Notes under the pieces: model-generated
Databases searched by the model: none
What the model was told of the DNA's origin: nothing
Seen by the model: the letters and a program-made list of their open reading frames with translations, nothing else
Position numbers and translations under genes: made by a program
Assembly (NCBI GenBank): GCA_025149285.1
Contig: CP102274.1
Span: 4,924,001 to 4,988,000 of the forward strand
Source of the DNA: Hungatella hathewayi
GTDB taxonomy: Bacteria > Bacillota > Clostridia > Lachnospirales > Lachnospiraceae
Reading direction: 5' to 3'
DNA length: 64,000 nt
Part shown: positions 35,961 to 44,361 of the stretch, piece after piece
How positions within the stretch are numbered: the first letter of the stretch is position 1
How the letters are laid out: each line of letters begins with the position of its first letter

Positions 35961-37475
35961 TTAGATTCTCCGGCTCCAGTCTTCAGAAACAGCCTCCGTC
36001 ATCCCCTCCACTGTAAACCGGGAAGCAGTCACATCCGCTTTTCTTCCGTGTTCTTCCAGCTTTTTCGCCGTAATATCGCCGATACACACCACACGGATTC
36101 CGGCCAGAAGCGCTGTCACGTCCTCTCCTGCGTTTTCAAAGAAAGCATCCACTCCCGAACCGCTGGCGAACGTTAAGTAATCTGCCTTCTTAAGGGCCTC
36201 TGACAGTTCCTTCTCTCCCTGCTTCCGCTCCGCCACATTGTAAAGGACAACATCATCGTAACGGATACCTGCGCCATCCAGAATCCCGTTAAGCTCCGGA
36301 GAACCTTTTAAAGACCGCGGAATCAAGAGGCGTTCCCCATCCTTTACAACATCCTTAAGCCCCCGGGCAAGAGCGGCCGCACAGAATTCTTCCGGTATAT
36401 AATCCGTCGTAAATCCATACCGGAGAAGTTCTTTTGCCGTTCCTTTTCCTACGGCTGCAAACTTCACGTGGCCTACGCTGCGGTTATCTCTTCCGCTCTC
36501 CAGAAGGCCGAGAAAGAATTCACGCACCGCATTGGCGCTGGTAAATACAATCCAGCCGTAATCCGCCAGCCTCTCATAGGCTGCCTTCATCGCTTCACCG
36601 GACCGGCAGGATTCCAGTTCCAGACTGAGAACACACTCTGTGCTGGCCCCTGCCTCTTCCAGACTTTTTCTCAGTTTGGCAGCCAGTAAACCGGTTCCCG
36701 TCACAGCCACTCTGGCGCCTTTTAACGGCTCATGGTACGTGGAAGAAAAATTGAGGGCAGCCACTTCTCCTACAACGATGATCGCGGGCGTGCCGATCCC
36801 TTCTTCCGCCACCCGCTGCTCAATGGTGTCAAGAGTTCCCCGCACGACCCGCTGGTCCGGCAGCGTGCCTTTTTCAATGACTGCCGCAGGCGTGCTCCCG
36901 GACTTTCCGTTCTCCAGAAGCCCTTTTACAATGAGCGGAAGATGGGTCAGTCCCATGAGAAAAATCAGGGTGCCTGAAAGTCCTGCAAATTCCGCGAAGT
37001 CCAGAGGGAGTTTTCCCGCCTCCGTCATGGTGTGGCCGGTCATGACATGAAAGCTTCGGCTGACGGCCCGGTGAGTCACCGGAATTCCCGCTGACGCCAG
37101 TGCGGCGATGGCCGATGTCACTCCGGATACCACCTCATAGGGAATCCCTTCCCTGGAAACGGCCATCACCTCTTCTCCGCCGCGTCCAAAGACGAAGGGA
37201 TCGCCGCCCTTTAACCGGACCACGTTCTTTCCCTCTCTGGCCAGATCCACTAACAGCCGGTTGATCTCCTCCTGCTTCATATAGTGACAGCCCGCCTTTT
37301 TTCCCACGTAGATCTTTTGGCTCTCTTCCGGCACCTCATCCAAAAAGCGCTCGGAAGCCAGATGGTCGTAAACCACCGCATCACACTCCCGGAGTCTCTT
37401 TAACCCCTTTTCTGTCATCAGGCCCGGATCTCCGGGTCCCGCTCCGACCAGAAATACTTTACCCGTTTCCTTCAT
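35961..37475 (-). CDS. cobA-hemD: Uroporphyrinogen-III C-methyltransferase fused to uroporphyrinogen-III synthase (CobA-HemD)
   Basis: 504 residues. Residues 1-245 are the SAM-dependent methyltransferase (VFLVGAGPGDPGLMTEKGL, LKGGDPFVFGRGGEE, PVTHRAVSRSFHVMTGH). Residues ~255-500 are the synthase (WIVFTSANAVREFF, LTFASGSGVDAFFE). The fusion closes hydroxymethylbilane to uroporphyrinogen III and doubly methylates it to precorrin-2, committing the pathway to siroheme or cobalamin. Third gene of the operon dehydrogenase, hemC, cobA-hemD. Adjacent asrABC needs siroheme, so that is the likely product. Confidence 0.95.
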   Translation of the reverse strand: MKETGKVFLVGAGPGDPGLMTEKGLKRLRECDAVVYDHLASERFLDEVPEESQKIYVGKKAGCHYMKQEEINRLLVDLAREGKNVVRLKGGDPFVFGRGGEEVMAVSREGIPYEVVSGVTSAIAALASAGIPVTHRAVSRSFHVMTGHTMTEAGKLPLDFAEFAGLSGTLIFLMGLTHLPLIVKGLLENGKSGSTPAAVIEKGTLPDQRVVRGTLDTIEQRVAEEGIGTPAIIVVGEVAALNFSSTYHEPLKGARVAVTGTGLLAAKLRKSLEEAGASTECVLSLELESCRSGEAMKAAYERLADYGWIVFTSANAVREFFLGLLESGRDNRSVGHVKFAAVGKGTAKELLRYGFTTDYIPEEFCAAALARGLKDVVKDGERLLIPRSLKGSPELNGILDGAGIRYDDVVLYNVAERKQGEKELSEALKKADYLTFASGSGVDAFFENAGEDVTALLAGIRVVCIGDITAKKLEEHGRKADVTASRFTVEGMTEAVSEDWSRRI

Positions 37476-37477
37476 CT

Positions 37478-38413
37478 CTATCTCAGTCCTTTCGCCGCGC
37501 GTTCCGCCAGAAGATCCAGTTCCCCGATTCCGCCTGTCAGATACACCCGTTTCGTTTCTCTGTCCCGCCTGCTGATTCCAAATACTTCGATTTCTTCTCC
37601 CCTGATTCTGGAGTACACTCCAACCGGCTCATGACAGCCCGCATCCAGCAGTTTCAGTATCTTCCGTTCCAGCATGAGACACGTCTTCGCGTCCTCATCC
37701 TGGATGCGGACCGCCATCTCACAGATTCTGTCCTCAATCCGCCCCTCCACGGCCAGAATACCCTGCCCTCCGGCGGGAATGAACGCTTCACAGGCAAAGT
37801 AATGAAAATCATACGTCCCGTTGGTCTCAAAATACTCTTCCAGGCCGTTCTCCGCAGGATTTGCCAGCTTCATTCGTTTTAACCCCGCAGCAGCCAGTAT
37901 AATGGCATCGTAGAGTCCTTCATCCATCTTTCTGATTCTCGTCTGGATGTTTCCCCGGATATCCTCACACCGCACGGCTGCGCCGGGCCACAGCTTCTTT
38001 CCCAGGGTCTCGATCTGGAGCCTTCGCCTTAAGCTGGAGGTGCCGATGACAATCTCCTTTTTCACGCTTAAATCGGTTCCTTCCGGTGTCATCAGCACAT
38101 CTCTCGGGTCCTCTCTCGGAGGCACGGCCACAATCCCCAGTCCATCCTCTAAATCCATGGGAAGATCCTTGGCACTGTGTACCGCAAAATCAATCTCACC
38201 GTTTTGCAGCGCCTGCTCAAACTCCGTCACAAAGACACCCTTTCCGCCAAACTCCAGCAGGGGTTTATTTAAGATGCGGTCACCCTCTGTCACCTTCGTC
38301 ACGATCCGGGTCTCAAGCCCCGGCTGTACCTGCTTCAGAGCTTCCGCCACCAGTTCTGTCTGCACCATCGCCAGAGCGCTCTTCCTCGTTCCGATACGAA
38401 TCGTCTTATTCAT
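37478..38413 (-). CDS. hemC: Hydroxymethylbilane synthase (porphobilinogen deaminase)
   Basis: 311 residues. N-terminus IRIGTRKSALAMVQTELV and the substrate-binding run IGTSSLRRRLQIE are diagnostic. The dipyrromethane cofactor Cys is in LLDAGCHEPVGVYS near residue 259. It polymerises four porphobilinogens into hydroxymethylbilane. It overlaps the preceding dehydrogenase gene by 8 nt and ends 2 nt before cobA-hemD starts, so the three form a tightly coupled operon. Confidence 0.96.
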   Translation of the reverse strand: MNKTIRIGTRKSALAMVQTELVAEALKQVQPGLETRIVTKVTEGDRILNKPLLEFGGKGVFVTEFEQALQNGEIDFAVHSAKDLPMDLEDGLGIVAVPPREDPRDVLMTPEGTDLSVKKEIVIGTSSLRRRLQIETLGKKLWPGAAVRCEDIRGNIQTRIRKMDEGLYDAIILAAAGLKRMKLANPAENGLEEYFETNGTYDFHYFACEAFIPAGGQGILAVEGRIEDRICEMAVRIQDEDAKTCLMLERKILKLLDAGCHEPVGVYSRIRGEEIEVFGISRRDRETKRVYLTGGIGELDLLAERAAKGLR

Positions 38414-39056
38414 GATCTTTCTCCAATTCCTCTAACTTTCTGTCAATCAACTGCTCCGCCTGTTCCCTGGTAAACATTCCCCCCTGCCGGATTCCTTCCT
38501 CAACCATCTCTTTAAAGATCTCTGTTCTGACAGACAGGACCGGAACCCGCTCCTTCACCAGCTCACGGTATGTTCCCAGCTCTGCGGCTAATTTTCCGAA
38601 GCCCTCCGGGATCGCGGCGCGAAACTTCGCCTTTAAAAACTGAGCGATGGTAGGGCTGCTTCCTCCGGTAGAGATTCCCACGGTAATATCCTCATCCTTG
38701 ATCAGCGCCGGGAAGATAAAACTGCATTCCTCTCTGACATCCACTACATTCACCGGAATCCGCCGTTCTCTGCAGGCCAGGGAGATCCGTCTGTTCAGCT
38801 CCTCATCCGCCGTAGCTGCCACCACAAAATCAACACAGTCCAAATCTGCCTCCTGATATTCCCTGCGAAGAAGCGTAACCTTACCGGCCCCGGTCTCTTC
38901 GTACGCTTCCATACGCTCTGTCATCTCAGGGGATACGACGACGATCTCCGGTCCATAGTCCAAAAGAACCTCCACCTTCCGGCAGGCAACCACGCCGCCT
39001 CCGACAATCAGGCACCGCTGCCCTTCTATATCCATAAAAAACGGGAAATATGCCAT
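38406..39056 (-). CDS. Precorrin-2 dehydrogenase/sirohydrochlorin ferrochelatase (Met8/CysG-N type)
   Basis: 216 residues. Rossmann motif CLIVGGGVVACRKVEVLLD at residues 14-32, and the family signature GISTGGSSPTIAQFLKAKF. It oxidises precorrin-2 to sirohydrochlorin with NAD+ and, in many members, inserts iron to give siroheme. The C-terminal extension (EMVEEGIRQGGMFTREQAEQ) suits the bifunctional Met8 type, but chelatase activity is not proven. First gene of the siroheme operon. Confidence 0.9.
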   Translation of the reverse strand: MAYFPFFMDIEGQRCLIVGGGVVACRKVEVLLDYGPEIVVVSPEMTERMEAYEETGAGKVTLLRREYQEADLDCVDFVVAATADEELNRRISLACRERRIPVNVVDVREECSFIFPALIKDEDITVGISTGGSSPTIAQFLKAKFRAAIPEGFGKLAAELGTYRELVKERVPVLSVRTEIFKEMVEEGIRQGGMFTREQAEQLIDRKLEELEKDHE

Positions 39057-39396
39057 TGCTTTTCTCTTCCTTCTATAATTTTTATACCTGTCTATTTTAC
39101 CATATAATTCTCAGTTAGGACAGATGTTTGAAATGGAAACCCGGACGAGCCGGCAGGGCTTTTCCATGATATAAAAAAAGCGGGAGCTATTGAGGGAAAA
39201 TTGGACTCACGTTTTGGTTAAGGGATGTGAGGGGGAATTTTATACCAATTTTCGGGGTACATGCCTTTACGAGGTCCGTGAAGATATCTCTGAGGAGGCA
39301 CAGTATACTCAATCTTTCCTGCTTTTTTATCGCATCAATACAAAACAGGGAGGGCGCGGTGGTCTGATATAGATGGCGCGCCCTCCCTTTCAATTA
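39057..39396. other. Gap between asrC and siroheme operon
   Basis: 340 nt on the same transcriptional direction. It holds the asrC terminator (39348-39387) and the presumed promoter of the siroheme operon, with a TAAAAT -10-like box about 40 nt upstream of the start. I see no conserved riboswitch fold. Small frames on both strands here lack ribosome sites. Confidence 0.5.
39348..39387 (-). terminator. Terminator of the asr operon
   Basis: GGGAGGGCGCG and CGCGCCCTCCC form a perfect 11-bp stem 10 nt after the asrC stop. The minus-strand tail is TGTTTTG. Read-through into the siroheme genes would be limited. Confidence 0.75.
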
Positions 39397-40458
39397 TTAT
39401 TTCTGATTAAATGTATAGTTTGCAGTCTCAGCCGGGCCCGCATGCTTATGCTGGGACAGCGGCATGACGTGCATATTGCCTCTCTGCTCGTTCTCAGCCC
39501 AGTAGATGTCATCTGCCATCTTGGCTTCCGGATTGAATTCAACACCCTCGAAAATGTGCTTCACGAATTCCTTGTATCCCACACGGTCGATTAAATGGCC
39601 GCCGTGTAAGTACTCCGGCTTGTAGTCAAGTGCCCATGCAGAGAATTTCTGCCAGTTTGCGAACATGCCAAGAACGACATCCTCGGTTACCCAGTTTAAG
39701 AACAGCTTGCCTGCACGAGGATTCTGCTTGCCGGTACGGCCGCCCAGAGTAACCCGGTATAATTGCTTGCCTCTGCTCCATGCGCCGGTCGGGCAGATTA
39801 AGGAACATTCCCCACAGCCTACGCAGCAGCATGTATCCTTGTCAATCTTGCCGTTGGCATTTAAGGAGAGAACGCCGGTTGCGTGATGCTCACAGGCATC
39901 TACACAGGAACCGCAGCCGATACAGCGGTCAATATCATAAATCTGCTTATGGATACCCATTACGCCGAAATCGTTGAAGTTTGCCTTCACACAGTCGTTT
40001 GGACATCCGGCAACAGCAACCTTGATATGGTAGTGGGACGGGAAGATCAGCTTCTCAATCTTTCTTGCCAGCTTGTAGGTATTTACATTACCCTTAATAC
40101 AGTGTGCGTTTCCGATACAGGACATGATGTTGCGGGCGCCGATGGTCGGGTAGCCTGCGTCATTGGACTCCATATCCACGTTACACATCTCAATATCAAC
40201 GTCCTTGATATAGTTCTTGATGTATTTGTTTACTTCTTCGATGTTCTCATACTTGATTCCCGGAATGTTTAAGGTCTGTCTTGTTCCCATATGAAAGGTT
40301 CCGTTGCCCCATCTCTGGCAGATTTCCTGCACCATGGTTAAATGCTTTGCCTCGATTAAAGCGCCCGGAACACGGAGCTGGAGCATGAACTCTCCCGCAA
40401 CTTTAGACTGTCTGAAACAGTTAATTCGTACTTTTTTGATATCAATATCGTGATTCAT
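39397..40458 (-). CDS. asrC: Anaerobic sulfite reductase subunit C (siroheme/4Fe-4S catalytic subunit)
   Basis: 353 residues. The coupled siroheme-[4Fe-4S] site is provided by CIGNAHC and CPNDC. A ferredoxin insert carries CIGCGSCVDAC and CVGCGECSLICP. AsrC takes six electrons to reduce sulfite to sulfide in the cytoplasm. It is slightly longer than the Salmonella protein (337 residues), with a His-rich C-terminus (MHVMPLSQHKHAG). Last gene of asrABC; the cofactor is made by the adjacent operon. Confidence 0.95.
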   Translation of the reverse strand: MNHDIDIKKVRINCFRQSKVAGEFMLQLRVPGALIEAKHLTMVQEICQRWGNGTFHMGTRQTLNIPGIKYENIEEVNKYIKNYIKDVDIEMCNVDMESNDAGYPTIGARNIMSCIGNAHCIKGNVNTYKLARKIEKLIFPSHYHIKVAVAGCPNDCVKANFNDFGVMGIHKQIYDIDRCIGCGSCVDACEHHATGVLSLNANGKIDKDTCCCVGCGECSLICPTGAWSRGKQLYRVTLGGRTGKQNPRAGKLFLNWVTEDVVLGMFANWQKFSAWALDYKPEYLHGGHLIDRVGYKEFVKHIFEGVEFNPEAKMADDIYWAENEQRGNMHVMPLSQHKHAGPAETANYTFNQK

Positions 40459-40477
40459 TCCCTATTCGCTCCTTTCC

Positions 40478-41269
40478 TTAGTCAACCAGATATTTGGCCT
40501 GTGTATAGTTGAATACCGGGCCGTCTAAGCAAACGTAAACCTCATCAATACGGCAGTGTCCGCATTTGCCGACAGCACATGACATCTTACGCTCGAAGGA
40601 TACCCAGATCTTCTCTTCCGGAACGCCGCATTTTACAGCTTCCAGACCGGTGAACTTCATCATTGGCGGCGGTCCTACGATAACGACCTCATAATCGCCG
40701 TCAAACTCGGAAAATGGAACCTTGGAAACGAACTCGGTAACAAAGCCTGTGTTCCAGCCGTCCTTGTGGTCCTTATCCAGTGTATAGAATGTGGTGAATT
40801 TCTCATTCCACTTTTCTAAGTCATTCTTGAAAATGATACCCTCTTCATTCTTGAAACCGCTGATTAAGGTTACGCTCTTCACATAATCAGGATTGTCATA
40901 GAACATGTTTAACATGCTCTTAACTGGAGCCAGACCGGTTCCTCCGGTGATCACTACCATGTGCTTGCCCTGAAACTTCTCTACCGGCCAGCCTTTTCCG
41001 TAAGCGCCGCGAAGGAATAAGGTATCGCCAGGCTGCTTCTCGAAAATCTCATCTGTAACTTTACCAACGGAGCGGATTGTGAAATCCATCCAGCCGTCGC
41101 CGAAAGAGCTGACAGAGATTGGAGCCTCTCCTACCTTCGGGATAGAGAGCTGTAAGAACTGTCCGTGCTCCGGTCTTATATCGGTTGCAACTTTAAATGT
41201 ATACTCATGTAAGCTTTCTCTCTTAACTTCAAGAATCTTGCATGCAACAGGTTTTACTATGTTATTCAT
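40478..41269 (-). CDS. asrB: Anaerobic sulfite reductase subunit B (FAD/NAD(P)H, 2Fe-2S)
   Basis: About 263 residues. A ferredoxin-NADP reductase-like fold with FLRGAYGKGWPVEKF, the NAD-binding VITGGTGLAPVKSM, and a C-terminal 2Fe-2S Cys cluster CAVGKCGHCRI plus a later Cys. It passes electrons from NAD(P)H toward AsrA/AsrC. I chose ATG 41269; an in-frame GTG at 41281 is too close to the GGGAGAGG site. Between asrA and asrC with gaps of about 20 nt. Confidence 0.95.
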   Translation of the reverse strand: MNNIVKPVACKILEVKRESLHEYTFKVATDIRPEHGQFLQLSIPKVGEAPISVSSFGDGWMDFTIRSVGKVTDEIFEKQPGDTLFLRGAYGKGWPVEKFQGKHMVVITGGTGLAPVKSMLNMFYDNPDYVKSVTLISGFKNEEGIIFKNDLEKWNEKFTTFYTLDKDHKDGWNTGFVTEFVSKVPFSEFDGDYEVVIVGPPPMMKFTGLEAVKCGVPEEKIWVSFERKMSCAVGKCGHCRIDEVYVCLDGPVFNYTQAKYLVD

Positions 41270-41287
41270 CTCTTCGTCCACCTCTCC

Positions 41288-42322
41288 CTATTTATTCTCT
41301 TCCGCTGCGATTTCATCGATTGCGTTAGCCATCTTCTTCACAGTAGCAGCGATGGAAATGTACTCTGGACAGCGGTCAATACATCTTCCGCAGCCTACAC
41401 ACATATGGTAATCTTTGAAACGTTCCTTGTAATCATGGAATTTATGAAGCACTTTGAAACGCATTCTGTCTCCGGCTGTATTGCGGAAGCTCATGCCGCC
41501 GGCCATATCGGTAAAGCCCTTTACCTGACAGGAAGCGGTTGTTCTCTTTCTCTCGCCTACGTTTCCGTTCTCATTATAGATAATATCGGTGGTGGTGAAG
41601 CAGGTACAGGTGCTGCAGGCTACGGTACAGGCACCGCAGGAAACACAGCGCTTGTTGTATTCATTCCACATCGGATGGGATTTTAACTTGGTTAAAACCT
41701 CTTTGTTCGGGATCTCCGGAACTTCAACGGTCATCTGGTTCTTCTCGATGTACTCCGGTTTGAAGCCGGTCTCGTTCTTTCCTTCAAAGTAAGGAGCAAA
41801 CGCCTCATCCTTCACATCCAGGCTTAACTCGCCGTCTCCGAAACGAACTGCCATGGAATAGTCCTCAGACTTGTTGGTTCCCATGCTTACGCAGAAGCAG
41901 GTATCCCAGCCTGTTGTACATTCCATCATGACGATTTTAACCTTCTCGTTCATGCGCTTATAGTACATGTCCTCGAAGCCGCCGTTTGTTAAGTAGATCT
42001 TCTCCTGATGATGCTGTGCATGGATATCGCACGGTCTCATGAAGATTAAGAGCTTCTTGCTGGTAGCCTTGCTCTCGATGAACTCATCCTCTGTGAAATA
42101 GAACAGGGATTCTGTAATCGGGCTTAACACCTCTTTTGCAGGGAAATCTGACTTATCCATGTATTCGATCTCTTCTACCGTGTTGATCCTGTCGTACTTG
42201 ATCATATCGGTATCAGAATATCTTCCTCTTCCTACAAATCTTTTCGGTGCCCAGATCTCATACTCATCCTGGAGCGCTGCAAAGATCTTGTTCGCTTCTT
42301 CAAAGCTTACTTTGTAACCCAT
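41288..42322 (-). CDS. asrA: Anaerobic sulfite reductase subunit A (4Fe-4S protein)
   Basis: 344 residues. Two cluster motifs, CVSCGACTVACSTC near residue 230 and CVGCGRCIDRCP near residue 305, mark it as the electron-transfer subunit. The N-terminal part matches AsrA/hydrogenase-like beta chains (MRPCDIHAQHHQE). It starts 59 nt downstream of the second ASST gene with AGGAGG and no convincing terminator between, so ASST and asr genes are probably co-transcribed. Confidence 0.95.
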   Translation of the reverse strand: MGYKVSFEEANKIFAALQDEYEIWAPKRFVGRGRYSDTDMIKYDRINTVEEIEYMDKSDFPAKEVLSPITESLFYFTEDEFIESKATSKKLLIFMRPCDIHAQHHQEKIYLTNGGFEDMYYKRMNEKVKIVMMECTTGWDTCFCVSMGTNKSEDYSMAVRFGDGELSLDVKDEAFAPYFEGKNETGFKPEYIEKNQMTVEVPEIPNKEVLTKLKSHPMWNEYNKRCVSCGACTVACSTCTCFTTTDIIYNENGNVGERKRTTASCQVKGFTDMAGGMSFRNTAGDRMRFKVLHKFHDYKERFKDYHMCVGCGRCIDRCPEYISIAATVKKMANAIDEIAAEENK

Positions 42323-42381
42323 TGAATGTATCCTCCTTTTTTTGACTCCTTCAGTCTCATTGGTGTATGATAAAGAAATTC

Positions 42382-44259
42382 TCAGAAGTTCACTGTGACC
42401 CCTGTATCGTATTTCTTTTCATCGATCGTAACGGTAAGCTTATAGGTTCCTTCGATTCCCTCACCGCTGACAGGGAATTCCACCGCTCTCTCATCGTGTT
42501 CTAAGAATGTGCCTACGCACATGGCCAGGAACGGACGTTTCGTGGTAGGAACAAAGTAGTGGCGTGTCGGGCTTCCGTTTTCGCCTTCTAAATTCAGCAT
42601 GACCAGGGTGCCCTTCTCGAAGCTTGCCTTGAATACAAGACGGTCCGCCTCTTTGGCAACCTTTGTCTTATAGGAATCCGGAACCATACCGCCGTCCTCT
42701 GCGGGCGCTTCCGTTAAGAACTCCTCTGTCACTCCGATACTGCCCAGAATTTCGCCGCGGCCAAAGGTGATCTCATCGCCTTCGTCGTACAAATGGAGCT
42801 TCTCCGCACGGTAATAGTTTGCCGGCAGATGCATCTCGTACAGGACAACGTCGTCCTTAATCTCTACGGTAATGGAACTGAGTTCGGCCGATCCATCGTC
42901 GATGGCTGCCGTCATACCCGCACCCGGCATATTCATCCATTCGCCGTTTAACTTGCCGATACCGCCGGAATGAACGAGATAGTGGCCTCTCTCATAGTAT
43001 TCGCAGTTGCATATGTAACAGGAGAAGAATTCGGCGCCTCTCTCCTTGCCGTACTGCCATACCTGTTCGATGGTCATGTTGTCTGTATCAATATGGTAAA
43101 TGACACCGCGGGAGAAATTATCTTTTGCTTCCAGATAATGTTCCTTCTCCTTGGAGCGCCAGTGGCCATTGTCAAAGCACATGATATCGCCGTTTGGAAG
43201 TACCATGCAGGCATGCTGCTCATACTGCCAGTCGAATTCGTCCCCGATTGGCTTAAAGAAGTATTTCTGCATATCCTCCGGCCATCCCGTCGGATCTCCG
43301 ATGATCCAGTTCAGCCTGCCAGTCTCAAAATCCCGGTTGATGATGACATCCTGATGGCGTCCGGAAAATGTCAGGGAATTCGTCTTTTTATCGTACCATA
43401 CCGCATTATTATGGAACCAGTCGTGGGCATCCTGACTTCCGGAACCGCCGGCCGGGTACACAGGAAGCACATCCTGATGATCCCACTCTTTTAAGATCTC
43501 ACCGGTATTTCTGTCCACCATGACACACACATCCTCTACGGTACCACGGGTCAGATGCTGGGTCAATATTAAAATATCTCCATTTTCCATCTCCCACTCA
43601 TCGTGGTGATAGCCGCCCGGTATGCGGAATTCCTTATAGATCTTTCCGATCATTCCCATCTCATAGATACCGGTGGTGTGATACGGCGGAGCCACCAGAC
43701 GGTCAGTTCCCACGAACAGACGGCCGTTGCGGACACGCTTTAAATCGAATGCCAGGTTCAGCGTGTTGTACCAGCGCGCATCCCCCGCATAGTCGTAAGC
43801 CGCCGTGTAAGCCGGCGAGGTCGGGCTTACCATCATGACATTGTCTTCCATATACTCCGGCGTTGTCTCGATGGAAGTCGGCTTCTTTAACTGGTCGGAA
43901 GCCTTCTCTGTCACAATCTTAACCGTCGCTGTCTCCCCCGTGCTCAGTTCGATGACTACGGTATTCTCATAGTCCTCGTACAGGCCGTAAATCGGAAGAA
44001 CCATCTTTCTTGCGTCTGATTTCGGACGGTACATATAATCTCCCGCCGCTTCTTTTCCCTTCACCGTGACCTTAGCGAAGGCCGGTTTTTCATTTTCAAA
44101 CATGACGAGCGCGGTAAGAGGCGCAATCAGATATGGGTTGAGCACGACAAAAGGATTCGCGATGGTATGGCTCTCCTTCTTATACTCCTCCAGAAATCTC
44201 GATTCCGCCTCATACTGCTGGTCAATGATATGTTTTACTTCTTTGTATAAAACTCCCAT
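42382..44259 (-). CDS. Arylsulfotransferase (ASST) family protein, second copy
   Basis: 625 residues from ATG 44259, which follows CAGGAGGG; the frame extends 14 codons upstream without a better site. Residues ~15-130 are an Ig-like N-terminal domain and the rest is the ASST beta-propeller. Shared signatures are GGYHHDEWEMENGD, HDWFHNNAVWYD, LTFSGRHQD, YEQHACMVLPNGDIM and GHYLVHSGGIG. ASST moves sulfo groups from aryl sulfates to other acceptors through a sulfo-histidine, without PAPS. E. coli AssT is periplasmic, but no signal peptide is seen here. Paralogue of the gene 102 nt upstream. Confidence 0.85.
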   Translation of the reverse strand: MGVLYKEVKHIIDQQYEAESRFLEEYKKESHTIANPFVVLNPYLIAPLTALVMFENEKPAFAKVTVKGKEAAGDYMYRPKSDARKMVLPIYGLYEDYENTVVIELSTGETATVKIVTEKASDQLKKPTSIETTPEYMEDNVMMVSPTSPAYTAAYDYAGDARWYNTLNLAFDLKRVRNGRLFVGTDRLVAPPYHTTGIYEMGMIGKIYKEFRIPGGYHHDEWEMENGDILILTQHLTRGTVEDVCVMVDRNTGEILKEWDHQDVLPVYPAGGSGSQDAHDWFHNNAVWYDKKTNSLTFSGRHQDVIINRDFETGRLNWIIGDPTGWPEDMQKYFFKPIGDEFDWQYEQHACMVLPNGDIMCFDNGHWRSKEKEHYLEAKDNFSRGVIYHIDTDNMTIEQVWQYGKERGAEFFSCYICNCEYYERGHYLVHSGGIGKLNGEWMNMPGAGMTAAIDDGSAELSSITVEIKDDVVLYEMHLPANYYRAEKLHLYDEGDEITFGRGEILGSIGVTEEFLTEAPAEDGGMVPDSYKTKVAKEADRLVFKASFEKGTLVMLNLEGENGSPTRHYFVPTTKRPFLAMCVGTFLEHDERAVEFPVSGEGIEGTYKLTVTIDEKKYDTGVTVNF

Positions 44260-44361
44260 AAACCCTCCTGAAAGCCTGCGAAGGGGGGACGTCTCCAACA
44301 TCGCGGCCCCCTTCTGCAGTCATAATATGTTCTCCTGTATCTGTTACAGAGTCCGATCCTC

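Noticed and set aside
39187..39393. Overlapping small ORFs on both strands between asrC and the siroheme operon
   Set aside because: No ribosome sites, and they overlap the asr terminator.
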